Shown here: positions 7,491-16,144 of the stretch, one piece after another
Numbering within the stretch: the first letter of the stretch is position 1
How the letters are laid out: the number at the start of each line of letters is the position of its first letter
Source: UBA1479 sp002706405
Lineage (GTDB): Bacteria > Pseudomonadota > Alphaproteobacteria > Rhodospirillales > Casp-alpha2
Assembly: GCA_963972255.1 (NCBI GenBank)
Contig: CAXATO010000015.1
Coordinates: 1 to 64,000 of the forward strand
Length of the DNA stretch: 64,000 bases
Direction: 5' to 3'
Position numbers and translations under genes: made by a program
The notes under the pieces: model-generated
Database searches by the model: none
Told to the model about the DNA's origin: nothing
Seen by the model: the letters and a program-made list of their open reading frames with translations, nothing else

Positions 7491-8479
7491 TGGCGGAGTT
7501 CCCTTTCCCAGGCTTGGCGGACGTCCGCCAGAGTCGGCGGCGGCGCGGTGATCAATGGTCTTGCCGTGCGCCGCACGCGGTCGCGCTCGGCTTCGGCGGT
7601 GATGTATTCGACAGGAGACTTACCGTCCACGCGGGCCAGGAACAAGGCTGGAAGCAGGGCGGCGGCGCGGGTCTCGATGGCGGGCCGGGCGGCATACCCA
7701 TCGGCCAGGGCATCGAAGCAGGCCAGGAACCCATCCGTCGCGGCGGGCGTCCACAGGCATTTCAGCAGCAGGTGATTCAGGCAGAAGGCCAGGTCGAACG
7801 CCGGGTCGCCGTACCAGGCGCATTCCGCATCCAGGAACACCGGCTCGGCTCCGTCGACCAGGATGTTCTTAGGGCTGACGTCGCCGTGGACCAAGGCCTC
7901 GCGATGCGCCGCCGTGGTCTGGGCCAGGGCTTCCATCCGGGGCGCGAGGTCCGCATGGGCTCGGCCCGTGGCGATCAGATAGGGCTCCAGGCGGATCGAA
8001 TAGAACGTCTCGTCCGTCCTGAACCGCTGGGCCACGCTTTCGTCGCCGGCCGTCCCACCATGGACCTGCTTCAGGCATTCACCGACCCTGCGCGCGAAGG
8101 CGGGGTCCGCCCGTCCGGCGTGCAGTTCGTCCTTCCAGGTCGGATGGGCGGCCGGGTCCAGATAGGCCATGGCGAACACGCCCTGGTCCGCGTCATGGGC
8201 CAGCACGCGGGGAGCGATGCCGGGCTGCAGGGCGTTGGCGGTTTCCATCCAGGCGACTTCGAAGGCGTTGCGTTCCACGGGCGCGAACCAGTCGGCCTTG
8301 ACCTTCAACTTGGCCAGGGCGCGCTTGACGCAGACGGGGCCGCGCGCCAGGTCCGCGCGCCAGATGTCCGACGATACACCGCCGGCCAGGGCCGCATAGG
8401 CGGGGGTTTCATCCGGGGCCGCGAGCCCGCTTTGGCGCAGGAAGGCCGTCAGGAAGGCATCCGCGTTGGTGGCGTTCAT
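7487..8479 (-). CDS. Aminoglycoside-phosphotransferase-fold small-molecule kinase
   Basis: 330-aa kinase of the APH/choline-kinase/methylthioribose-kinase fold. The catalytic loop is HGDVSPKNIL and the metal-binding motif is FLDAECAWYGDPAFDLAF, which is closer to methylthioribose-kinase-like proteins than to antibiotic kinases. The substrate is unknown. It lies 4 bases after cheB and overlaps the enolase-like gene by 4 bases, so kinase and enolase-like protein are likely translated together, suggesting a phosphorylated intermediate passes between them. Confidence 0.8.
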   Translation of the reverse strand: MNATNADAFLTAFLRQSGLAAPDETPAYAALAGGVSSDIWRADLARGPVCVKRALAKLKVKADWFAPVERNAFEVAWMETANALQPGIAPRVLAHDADQGVFAMAYLDPAAHPTWKDELHAGRADPAFARRVGECLKQVHGGTAGDESVAQRFRTDETFYSIRLEPYLIATGRAHADLAPRMEALAQTTAAHREALVHGDVSPKNILVDGAEPVFLDAECAWYGDPAFDLAFCLNHLLLKCLWTPAATDGFLACFDALADGYAARPAIETRAAALLPALFLARVDGKSPVEYITAEAERDRVRRTARPLITAPPPTLADVRQAWERELRQ

Positions 8480-8483
8480 GGTG

Positions 8484-9611
8484 TTATTTCCCTGCTGCCG
8501 CCTGGGCGATGAATTTGGGCAACTCGCCCAGGGGCAGGACCGCGTGGCAGTCTCCGGCGGCGGCGACGGCCCCCGGCATGCCCCAGACGATGCTGCTGTC
8601 CTTGTCCTGGACGACGACGGTGCCGCCGCCGTCGGCGATCACCTTGGCGCCCAGTTTGCCGTCCGATCCCATGCCCGTCAGCACAACGAGCAGAATATTC
8701 TCCGCCCCATAGGCGGCGACCAGGCCGCGCAACATGGGCTCGGCCGAGGGTTTGCAGAAGCTTTCCTCTGGCCCGTCGTCGATCTTGATCTTTATCCCGC
8801 CGGCCTGCCGCTGCGGGACCAAATGAAACCCGCCGGGCGCCATATAGACCTGCCCGTTGTTAACCGGGTCGCCGTCCTTGCCCTCGGCGCAGGACCATCC
8901 CGTGCGCCGGGTGATGTGCTCGGCGAGTGCCGCGGTGAATCCGGGGGGCATGTGCTGGGTCAGAAAAATCGGCTGAGTCACGTCATGGGACAGATCCTTG
9001 AACAAGGCGAACAGGGCCTGCGGGCCGCCGGTCGAACTGGCGATGGCGATGGCCTTCGGGACATGGGGGCGCCGCGGCCGAAGTTCTTTTGGGGGCGCGT
9101 GCTCGAACCGCTTGCTGGTCGGCGGCGGGGTGATGACGCGGGTTCCCTTGTCGCGGCGGGCGCGGCCCAGCCCCAACGCCAGGTCGGCGATCTGGCGGGT
9201 GAACTCGGGTTCGGCGATGTGCGGCGTGTGGCGGGACGGTGCCTGGACGAACTCGGCGGCCCCGGCGACCAGACCGGCCATGGCGTTTTTCACGTTGGCG
9301 AAGGTCAGGGTCGCGACCAGGACGATCTGAGCGTCGGGATCGACCTTCAGCAGACGCGACAGATCGGTCGCCAGTTTGACCTTGGTGTCGCCGATGTCGA
9401 TGAAGATCACGTCGATGGCAAGGCGGCGCAGATGACTGACGGCATCGATGCCGTCGGCGGCCTCGGCGCCGAGATCGACCCCATCGAGCCCTCGCAGTAC
9501 CGCCTTGATACGATCGGCGACGATGTCCGACGTGCCGACGACCATGGCCTGGATTGCGGCGGGCGCGGCGTCCGATGGGCGATGCGGGATGCTGGTGGTG
9601 CTGTCCGCCAT
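8484..9611 (-). CDS. CheB-type methylesterase with degenerate receiver domain
   Basis: 375-aa protein. The C-terminal half is a complete CheB methylesterase/deamidase domain with the expected triad: Ser193 (ASSTGG), His220 (TQHMPPGF), Asp317 (GMGSDG). The N-terminal receiver-like domain (about 20-130) keeps Asp72 in FIDIGD and a Thr at TLT, but the acidic pair after the first strand is replaced by Gly-Thr (VVGTSD) and the conserved Lys is Ala124 (FVQAPS). Phosphorylation control is therefore doubtful. No cheA, cheR or cheW gene is adjacent. It heads a minus-strand operon with the kinase and enolase-like genes. Confidence 0.88.
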   Translation of the reverse strand: MADSTTSIPHRPSDAAPAAIQAMVVGTSDIVADRIKAVLRGLDGVDLGAEAADGIDAVSHLRRLAIDVIFIDIGDTKVKLATDLSRLLKVDPDAQIVLVATLTFANVKNAMAGLVAGAAEFVQAPSRHTPHIAEPEFTRQIADLALGLGRARRDKGTRVITPPPTSKRFEHAPPKELRPRRPHVPKAIAIASSTGGPQALFALFKDLSHDVTQPIFLTQHMPPGFTAALAEHITRRTGWSCAEGKDGDPVNNGQVYMAPGGFHLVPQRQAGGIKIKIDDGPEESFCKPSAEPMLRGLVAAYGAENILLVVLTGMGSDGKLGAKVIADGGGTVVVQDKDSSIVWGMPGAVAAAGDCHAVLPLGELPKFIAQAAAGK

Positions 9612-9735
9612 GGCGGCGATGCTCGTTTCCTCTGATTTTCTGCGACCATAGTCGCTGGTAGAGAACGAGACAATCCAATGCGGTAGTCAAATCTGCCCCG
9701 CACTGGTAGCGTTTAATGCATTGAGGGATTATCGC

Positions 9736-9987
9736 ATGACGACCTCGCTCCCTAATGAGTTAGAGAAAGCATATGGAGGATGCTACGTGGTCGATACTGT
9801 CGGGACAGATTTACAAATCCATGTTTGGTATGATCGGGGCATGGATTGCATAAAGATGCGTATCGGTAGAGAACTGACTAGCGTAAACAACGATCCTGGA
9901 AGCAAACGCGGGAACCCAAGCCTTTACAAGAAGCTGGCAAGGGCGCTGCGTGATGCTGGTAAAGCATACCCCCACGGAATTTTGTAG
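9736..9987 (+). CDS. Small orphan protein of 83 aa, unknown
   Basis: Short ORF with noticeably lower GC content than its neighbours, between cheB and the serC leader. It has mixed polarity, a CYVVDTVGTDLQIHVWYDRG core and a basic tail (LYKKLARALRDAGKAYPHGIL). No signal peptide or membrane segment. I do not recognise a family. ATG 9736 is preceded by GAGGG; TTG 9721 is an alternative start. Composition suggests acquisition by transfer or a rapidly evolving gene. Confidence 0.5.
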   Translation: MTTSLPNELEKAYGGCYVVDTVGTDLQIHVWYDRGMDCIKMRIGRELTSVNNDPGSKRGNPSLYKKLARALRDAGKAYPHGIL

Positions 9988-10159
9988 TTATACCTAAAGG
10001 TGCCAAAGGCCCCAAAGGTAAGGGCCGTCTTGTCGATTGATCGGCGGTACAGGGGGGCAGGCTTGGTGGGGAAGGTATGGGTTCGTAAGCCGAACAAGAA
10101 ACAGCGACAAGGTGTGTGTGGCCTCTCCGAGCTTAGGCGCTACCTTAGTGCCGGTCATT

Positions 10160-10250
10160 GACCAAGCCGGGGGAACGGGCGTATACCCGCCGTGGGCCAG
10201 GTCCCCCCAACGGGATCGGACCCTTCTGGAAGCGAAGGGAGTAAAATTCG
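10160..10250 (+). promoter_or_regulatory. Structured serC leader, candidate serC RNA motif
   Basis: The 90 bases before serC fold into a stem GGGGGA.C (10169-10176) with GTCCCCC (10201-10207), enclosing a small hairpin CGGG/CCCG (10176-10189 region), followed by a second hairpin CCCTTC (10221-10226) with GAAGGG (10234-10239). The right arm of the second hairpin is the serC Shine-Dalgarno. A conserved RNA motif named serC has been described upstream of serC in alphaproteobacteria; whether this is a member needs a covariance-model search. Confidence 0.5.
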
Positions 10251-11432
10251 ATGCCAGTTCCTCAGAAGCCGAGCACCCGCCCGGCCAATCCGTGCTTTTC
10301 GTCCGGTCCTTGCGCCAAGCGCCCCGGATGGACCGTAGATGTCCTTAAAGACGCCTTTCTCGGCCGCTCGCACCGCCATGCCACGGGCAAGGCAAAGCTG
10401 AACGAGGTCATCACCCGATCCCGCAAAATCCTGGGCATTCCCGACGACTACTACGTCGGCATTCTGCCCGGTTCCGACACCGGCGCCTTCGAGGCCGCCA
10501 TGTGGAACCTGCTGGGCGAACGCGGCGTCGATATCCTGTCCTGGGAGAACTTCGGCAACGAATGGACCAAGGACGGCGTTCAGGAACTGAAGCTGGACAA
10601 CCTGCGCACCTTCACGGCGCCGTTCGGAGAGCTTCCCGACCTGTCCCAGATCGACTTCAACAACGACGTGGTATTCACCTGGAACGGGACGTCGTCGGGC
10701 GTCATGGTGCCCGACCGCGGGGCCTGGATCCCCGCCGACCGCGGCGGCCTGACCCTGTGCGACGCGACGTCCTGCATCTTCGGCGTCGATCTGCCGTGGG
10801 ACAAGCTCGATGCCGTGTCCTGGTCCTGGCAGAAGGTCATGGGCGGCGAAGCCGCACACGGCATGATCGCGCTCAGCCCGCGCGCCGTGGAACGGCTCAA
10901 CACCTTCCACCCGGATCGCCCCATCCCCAAGGTCTTCCGCATGAAGAAGAACGGCAAGATCAATCCGGAGCCGTTCGAGGGCGCGACTCTCAACACGCCG
11001 TCCTTGCTGTGTGTCGAGGACGCGCTGGACGGCCTGAAGTGGGCCGAAGACATCGGCGGCCTGCCGGTCCTGCTGGGCCGCGTGCAGTCGAACTTCGAAG
11101 CCCTCAGCCGTTGGGTCGAGCGCACCCCCTGGATCGACTTCCTGGCGACCGACCCCAAGGTGCGGTCGTGCACCTCGGTGACGCTGAAGATCGTCGATCC
11201 GGCCTTCGATGGTTTGAGCGAGGACGACCTGCGCAAGACCCTGCGCCGCATCCCCAAGATGTGCGAGGCCGAAGGGGCGGGTTACGACTTCTCCGAACAT
11301 CGCGCGGCCCCGCCGGGCTTCCGTATCTGGTGTGGCGCCACGGTGGAAACGTCGGACCTGGAAGCCCTGTTCCCCTGGATCGAGTGGTCGTTCCACCAGA
11401 TCCGTGCCGAGCTTGCCGGTGAAGCCGCCTAA
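10251..11432 (+). CDS. serC: Phosphoserine aminotransferase
   Basis: 393-aa PLP enzyme converting 3-phosphohydroxypyruvate and glutamate to phosphoserine in serine synthesis. The N-terminus KPSTRPANPCFSSGPCAKRPGW and the PLP-lysine region SWSWQKVMGGEAAHG are characteristic of the long SerC subtype of alphaproteobacteria and methanogens. Start ATG 10251 follows GAAGGGA by 10 bases. Serine synthesis continues with serA 14 bases downstream, so the two form an operon. Confidence 0.95.
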   Translation: MPVPQKPSTRPANPCFSSGPCAKRPGWTVDVLKDAFLGRSHRHATGKAKLNEVITRSRKILGIPDDYYVGILPGSDTGAFEAAMWNLLGERGVDILSWENFGNEWTKDGVQELKLDNLRTFTAPFGELPDLSQIDFNNDVVFTWNGTSSGVMVPDRGAWIPADRGGLTLCDATSCIFGVDLPWDKLDAVSWSWQKVMGGEAAHGMIALSPRAVERLNTFHPDRPIPKVFRMKKNGKINPEPFEGATLNTPSLLCVEDALDGLKWAEDIGGLPVLLGRVQSNFEALSRWVERTPWIDFLATDPKVRSCTSVTLKIVDPAFDGLSEDDLRKTLRRIPKMCEAEGAGYDFSEHRAAPPGFRIWCGATVETSDLEALFPWIEWSFHQIRAELAGEAA

Positions 11433-11446
11433 GGGCGGAAACCGTC

Positions 11447-13021
11447 ATGCCAAGAGTGCTGATTTCCGACAAGATGTCGGGCCTTGCGGCGGAGGTCTTC
11501 CAACGCCGCGGGATCGAGGTGGACGTGAAAACGGGCCTGTCGCCCGAGGACCTGTCCGCCATCATTGGGGATTATGACGGTCTGGCCGTGCGCTCGTCGA
11601 CCAAGGTGCGCGGCTCCGTCATCGAGGCCGCCAAAAACCTGAAGGTCATCGGCCGCGCCGGAATCGGCGTCGACAACGTCGATCTGAACGCGGCCACGGC
11701 CAAAGGCATCGTGGTGATGAACACGCCGTTCGGCAATTCCATCACCACGGCCGAACACGCCATCGCCATGCTGATGGCGCTGGCCCGCGACATCCCCTTG
11801 GCCAATGCCTCGACCCATGCCGGGAAGTGGGAGAAATCCCGCTTCATGGGGGTCGAGATCACGGGAAAGGTGCTGGGCATCATCGGTTGCGGCAACATCG
11901 GATCGGTGGTTGCTGACCGGGCCCAGGGCCTGAAGATGCGGGTTATCGCCTTCGATCCCTACCTGGGCGAGGATCGGGCCACGGAGCTGGGGGTCGAGAA
12001 GGTGACCCTCGACGAGCTTCTGGCCCGCGCCGACTTCATCAGCCTGCACACGCCGCTGATCGACGCCACGCGCCATATCATCGACGCCGCGGCGCTTGCC
12101 AAGACGCGAAAGGGCGTGCGCCTGATCAACTGCGCGCGCGGTGGCTTGGTGGACGAAGCGGCGCTGAAGGCGGCGCTGGACAGCGGCCATGTGGCGGGCG
12201 CGGCGATCGACGTGTTCGAGGAAGAACCGGCCACGCGAAGCCCGCTGTTCGGCATGGAGCAGGTGGTGGCCACGCCGCACCTGGGGGCGGCCACATCGGA
12301 AGCCCAGGAGAAGGTCGCCGTGCAGGTCGCCGAACAGATGGCCGACTACCTTCTGGACGGGGCCGTGTCCAACGCGCTCAACATGCCGTCGGTGACGGCG
12401 GAAGAGGCCCCCCGTCTGAAACCCTACATGACGCTGGCCCAGCAGCTTGGCAGTTTCGCCGGGCAGGCGACGCGCTCTGCCATCCGCGAGGTCACGATTT
12501 CCTATGAAGGAGTCTGTGCCGAGTTGAATTGCAAACCGCTGACCGCCGTCGTTTTGCAGGGGCTTCTGGGGCCGTCCATGGAAGGCATCAACATGGTCAA
12601 TGCGCCGACCATCGCCAAGGACCGCGACATCACCGTGCGTGAGGTGCGCAGCGACGACGCGGGCGCCTTCCACACACGCATCGAGGTGACGGTGCGGACC
12701 GAGAACCAGACCCGGTCCCTGGCCGGGACCCTGTTCCATGACAGCCCGCGCCTGGTCGAGATCAAGGGCATCCCCATCGACGCGACCCTGGGCCGGAACA
12801 TGCTCTACATCACCAACGACGACAAACCGGGTCTGATCGGGGCTTTGGGGTCGTTGCTGGGCGATGCCGGCATCAACATCGCGACCTTCAACCTGGGCCG
12901 CGCCCAGGCCGGCGGTGACGCCATCGCGCTGCTGGAGGTCGACGAAGCCCCGCCGATCGAGGTCCTGGCCGAAATCCAGGGGCTGGAGCATGTCATCACG
13001 GCCCAGGCGATGAAGTTCTGA
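11447..13021 (+). CDS. serA: D-3-phosphoglycerate dehydrogenase
   Basis: 524-aa long-form PGDH, first step of serine synthesis. Domains: substrate-binding half, NAD-binding Rossmann half (GKVLGIIGCGNIGSVVADRA), catalytic histidine region PHLGAATSEAQ, then an intervening domain (about 320-450) and a C-terminal ACT domain (LYITNDDKPGLIGALGSLLG) able to bind serine for feedback inhibition. Directly after serC, same operon and presumably controlled by the serC leader. Confidence 0.96.
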   Translation: MPRVLISDKMSGLAAEVFQRRGIEVDVKTGLSPEDLSAIIGDYDGLAVRSSTKVRGSVIEAAKNLKVIGRAGIGVDNVDLNAATAKGIVVMNTPFGNSITTAEHAIAMLMALARDIPLANASTHAGKWEKSRFMGVEITGKVLGIIGCGNIGSVVADRAQGLKMRVIAFDPYLGEDRATELGVEKVTLDELLARADFISLHTPLIDATRHIIDAAALAKTRKGVRLINCARGGLVDEAALKAALDSGHVAGAAIDVFEEEPATRSPLFGMEQVVATPHLGAATSEAQEKVAVQVAEQMADYLLDGAVSNALNMPSVTAEEAPRLKPYMTLAQQLGSFAGQATRSAIREVTISYEGVCAELNCKPLTAVVLQGLLGPSMEGINMVNAPTIAKDRDITVREVRSDDAGAFHTRIEVTVRTENQTRSLAGTLFHDSPRLVEIKGIPIDATLGRNMLYITNDDKPGLIGALGSLLGDAGINIATFNLGRAQAGGDAIALLEVDEAPPIEVLAEIQGLEHVITAQAMKF

Positions 13022-13145
13022 AGGCATACCCTCGGCCTTGGCGGCCGTGCTTTCGGGTTGTCATCTAGCGTTCACATTTGAGCGCTACCCTTCCTTCGAT
13101 AAGCTTGCCGGACGCAGATGCTGCGCGCCGGCTTGGGAGGGAGGA

Positions 13146-13931
13146 ATGCGCCGATTCTGCTGTGTCGCGGCTGTGGTTTTGCTGCTCGCCGCGCCGGTGC
13201 GGGCGGAAACCATTCGCTTGGTTTACGAGCCTGTTGAAAACCCGCCCCGCTATTACGGCGTGACGGCGGAAGTGCCCAAAGACAAGCCCGGTGTCACCAT
13301 CGAGGTGTTCCGCGAGGTCGCGCGCCGCCTGAATGTCACGCTTTCCTTTGACCGGGTGCCCTGGAAACGGGGGCTGTTCATGGTCGAGACCGGCGAGGCG
13401 GACGGCATCTTTCACGCCAGCTTCGAACGGCAAAGAACCAAATTCGCGGTTTACCCCATGCGGGCGGACGGCAAGACGCCGGATCAATCGCGGGCCGTCT
13501 TCTTTCAATCCTATTCTTTCTACGTCCGCAGCGAGGCGGGCCTGTCCTTCGACGGGCGCAAGCTGAAGGGGGCGGGCGGCCGCGCGGTGGCAGTCACACG
13601 CGGATACTCCGTGATCGGTGACCTGAAGGCCCTCGGCATTCCGTTCGAAGAAGAACGCACCCAATCATTGAATCTGGAAAAATTGCACAACGGGCGCGTT
13701 GCAGCCTACGCGGAACTTGATAACATGATCGCGCCCTTCATGGCGGAGAATGGTGGACGGTATAACGGAATCGTCAAGCTGCGCCCCGCGATCTCGGAAA
13801 AGGCATACTATCTTTTGTTTTCGAAGCCCTTTTACAAGAAGAACACTAAACTCGCTGATGCCTTTTGGACCGAAATCCGCGCCATCAACCAATCGCCCCT
13901 TATCGGCGAGATCGTTGGGAAATACCGCTAA
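13146..13931 (+). CDS. Periplasmic solute-binding-like protein (SBP_bac_3 type)
   Basis: 261-aa protein with a cleavable signal peptide (MRRFCCVAAVVLLLAAPVRA). The mature part has the family-3 binding-protein layout: EVFREVARRLNVTLSFDRVPWKRGL and GEADGIFHASF in the first lobe, and an SEKAYYLLFSKPFYKK segment near the end. No ABC permease gene is adjacent; instead the gene overlaps a membrane histidine kinase. It may therefore be a sensor partner rather than an uptake protein. ATG 13146 follows GGGAGGGAGGA, a strong ribosome site. Confidence 0.82.
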   Translation: MRRFCCVAAVVLLLAAPVRAETIRLVYEPVENPPRYYGVTAEVPKDKPGVTIEVFREVARRLNVTLSFDRVPWKRGLFMVETGEADGIFHASFERQRTKFAVYPMRADGKTPDQSRAVFFQSYSFYVRSEAGLSFDGRKLKGAGGRAVAVTRGYSVIGDLKALGIPFEEERTQSLNLEKLHNGRVAAYAELDNMIAPFMAENGGRYNGIVKLRPAISEKAYYLLFSKPFYKKNTKLADAFWTEIRAINQSPLIGEIVGKYR

Positions 13932-15456
13932 CGCAGCCGATGCGCCGGTCGCAAGCCGCCGCACGCTCGCCGGGCGCCTGTTTTCATCCATATTCGTCGC
14001 CTTCTTGGGCATCGGGCTGCTGATCACCGCCGTTCTGGTGTGGGATGTCCTGCGCCGTGCGGATGAGGAGATCGACCGCGAAATCCGTATCGTCAAAAGC
14101 GCCTTTCACGACCCCATCGCGAATCAGCTTTGGGCGTATGACGAGAGAGAGCTGCGCACCGTGCTGTCGGCCCTGGTTCGGCTGTCCGTGGCTCAGGGGG
14201 TGATTGTCGAGGATCCATTCAGCGGCCGCCGACTGGGCGCCTATGGCGTTACCGGTAGCGGCGAAGGCTCGGGCATGGTGGTTCACTCCTTTGACATCCA
14301 CTATGTCTCTCAGGGATCGGACAAGGCGCGCCATCTGGGGCATGTCGATCTGCTGGTTCCGGCGGATTTGGCGCTGACCCGATCATGGCCGTCCATCATG
14401 TTGATCTTCACGGCGGCCTCGGTGAAGCTGCTGCTTATTTGGATATTGTTCAGCTATTACGCGCAGCGGCAGTTGGCGCGCCCCTTGTCCCGGTTGTCCG
14501 ACGCGATTGATCGCGTCGATCCCGTGTTTCGGCCCTACAGCGATATCCAGGCGGTCGGGCCCGAGGACGGCGAACTCAAACACCTGCAAGACTCCTTCAA
14601 TCGACTTCTCAACCGATTGGAAACGGCCCATGCGGAGCGTGCCGCTTATGAAGAGGAGTTGATCGGTGCCCGCGCGCAGTTGGAAGACGCCGTGGCCGAG
14701 CGGACCAAGCAGTTGGACGGCGCCCGCCGCCGCGCCGAGGAGGCCAGCGTCGCCAAGTCCCGCTTCCTTGCGATGATGAGCCACGAATTACGCACGCCGC
14801 TGAATTCGATCCTCGGTTTCTCGCAGTTCATGGTCGACGAAATCATGGGCCGCATGGGCAATGTCCGATACCTGGAATATGCCGCCGATATCCAGCATTC
14901 GGCGCGTCATTTGTTGGATGTCATCAACGATATCCTGGACATTTCCAAGGTCGAGGCCGGCGAAACAAAATTGGAAGAAGAGGACCTGGACCTGCGTGAT
15001 GTCGCGGCGGCCGTGCAGCGCCTGATGTCGCCGCGCATCGGCGCGAAAAACCAGGTTCTGTCCATCAACATCGCCGACAACATGCCGAAATTGCGGGGCG
15101 ACGGCCGGGTGCTCCGCCAGGTTCTGATGAACCTGTTTTCCAACGCCAACAAGTTCACGCCCGAAGGCGGGGCCCTGACCCTGTCCACGGGCGTCGATTA
15201 CCGGGGGGGCATCCGGATCGAGGTCGCCGATACGGGCATCGGTATCGCCGCCGAGAACGTCCCCGTGGTGCTTGAGGCGTTCGGTCAGGTGCGCACCAGC
15301 CATACCGTCACTCATGAAGGGACAGGCCTGGGGCTGACCTTGTCCAAGCAGTTGGTCGATCTGCATGGCGGCGATCTCGCCATTCAAAGCGAGGTCGGCA
15401 AGGGAACCACGGTGATCCTGCGGTTCCCGGCGGATCGGACGATTCCCATCGATTGA
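13915..15456 (+). CDS. Membrane histidine kinase with HAMP linker
   Basis: 513-aa sensor kinase. Membrane helix 1 is FSSIFVAFLGIGLLITAVLV, an extracytoplasmic domain of about 105 residues follows, then helix 2 (SIMLIFTAASVKLLLIWILF), a HAMP region (RPLSRLSDAIDRVDP), a coiled coil, the phosphoacceptor His290 in MMSHELRTPLNS, the N box (LMNLFSNANKF), G1 (DTGIGIA) and G2 (GTGLGL). No receiver domain. The only in-frame start near the domain boundary is TTG 13915, inside the end of the binding-protein gene, giving a 17-base overlap; start is uncertain. No cognate response regulator gene is adjacent. Confidence 0.85.
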   Translation: MGNTANAADAPVASRRTLAGRLFSSIFVAFLGIGLLITAVLVWDVLRRADEEIDREIRIVKSAFHDPIANQLWAYDERELRTVLSALVRLSVAQGVIVEDPFSGRRLGAYGVTGSGEGSGMVVHSFDIHYVSQGSDKARHLGHVDLLVPADLALTRSWPSIMLIFTAASVKLLLIWILFSYYAQRQLARPLSRLSDAIDRVDPVFRPYSDIQAVGPEDGELKHLQDSFNRLLNRLETAHAERAAYEEELIGARAQLEDAVAERTKQLDGARRRAEEASVAKSRFLAMMSHELRTPLNSILGFSQFMVDEIMGRMGNVRYLEYAADIQHSARHLLDVINDILDISKVEAGETKLEEEDLDLRDVAAAVQRLMSPRIGAKNQVLSINIADNMPKLRGDGRVLRQVLMNLFSNANKFTPEGGALTLSTGVDYRGGIRIEVADTGIGIAAENVPVVLEAFGQVRTSHTVTHEGTGLGLTLSKQLVDLHGGDLAIQSEVGKGTTVILRFPADRTIPID

Positions 15457-15564
15457 GATTTATCCCGCCGTTGATGGCACGGACTTTGCTTCGTTGGCTT
15501 TAAACCGGGCGACATTGTCAATATGACGCCGCCAAGCCGATACGCACAAAGCCGGAGCCGACCC

Positions 15565-15753
15565 ATGGATCGTGAAATCACCACCCTGCACCAGAAAATC
15601 AGCCGTTTGGTGTCGGAATCAGAGAAAATCGCTCAAGAAGACCAGGGGGTGGTCGACTTCGATCGTTTTACCGAATCGGAATGGCGCCGGCTTGCCGCGC
15701 GAATTGACATTCGCGTGAAGGGAACCGGGGCGCCCCGTCTGTCGGCCTGTTAG
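15565..15753 (+). CDS. Small coiled-coil protein of 62 aa
   Basis: Starts MDREITTLHQKISRLVSESEK with heptad-like spacing, then a polar tail with REWRR-like basic character (ESEWRRLAARIDIRVKG). No membrane segment. It has the same opening pattern (MD.EI..L...I) as the next small protein at 15872. Function unknown. It lies in the gap between two sensor kinase genes. An in-frame ATG at 15523 is possible but poorly placed. Confidence 0.5.
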   Translation: MDREITTLHQKISRLVSESEKIAQEDQGVVDFDRFTESEWRRLAARIDIRVKGTGAPRLSAC

Positions 15754-15871
15754 GGCATTTACTGGCGAACGGCCCCATACCGATGAACCGGGGCCGCATA
15801 CTTCCGCGCTCTGTTCCTTGCGCTGACCCTGACCTACAAACGCAGGTAGCGCATTTTGAGAGGTGACGGTA

Positions 15872-16063
15872 TTGGATAACGAAATCAACGACCTGCAAAC
15901 GCAGATCAAGAACCTGATGAACGGGAAAGTCGGCGCCACGGGCGGCGATCCGGGCCATGCCAGCGTCCGACGGATGCCGGCTTCGGAACGCGAGATGCTG
16001 GCCAAAGCGCGGCAAGCCTGCGGTCCCTATGCGGGAAACGAATGGCGCAAGGCCGCCGTCTAG
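15872..16063 (+). CDS. Small coiled-coil protein of 63 aa
   Basis: Opens MDNEINDLQTQIKNLMNGK, again a short helical heptad segment like the preceding 62-aa protein, then a polar region and EREMLAKARQACGPYAGNEWRKAAV. The TTG start at 15872 is favoured because GAGAGG precedes it by about 8 bases and because it matches the partner protein's N-terminus; GTG 15863 is the alternative. Followed by a clear intrinsic terminator, which supports real expression. Function unknown. Confidence 0.55.
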   Translation: MDNEINDLQTQIKNLMNGKVGATGGDPGHASVRRMPASEREMLAKARQACGPYAGNEWRKAAV

Positions 16064-16111
16064 GCCTTCCCATATGTGGGGAACAAATTTTTAGCGCGTC
16101 GTTTGATTGGG

Positions 16112-16144
16112 CGCCGGTAATCCAATGGGGTTCCGGCGTTTTTT
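16112..16144 (+). terminator. Intrinsic terminator
   Basis: Stem CGCCGG (16112-16117) with CCGGCG (16133-16138), probably extended by AA/TT with a bulge, followed by six T residues (16139-16144). Ends the transcript of the small-protein gene on the plus strand. Confidence 0.8.

Noticed and set aside
11429..13027. A 532-codon minus-strand frame across serA
   Set aside because: Antisense to a gene with unambiguous PGDH and ACT domains; no motif in the shadow.
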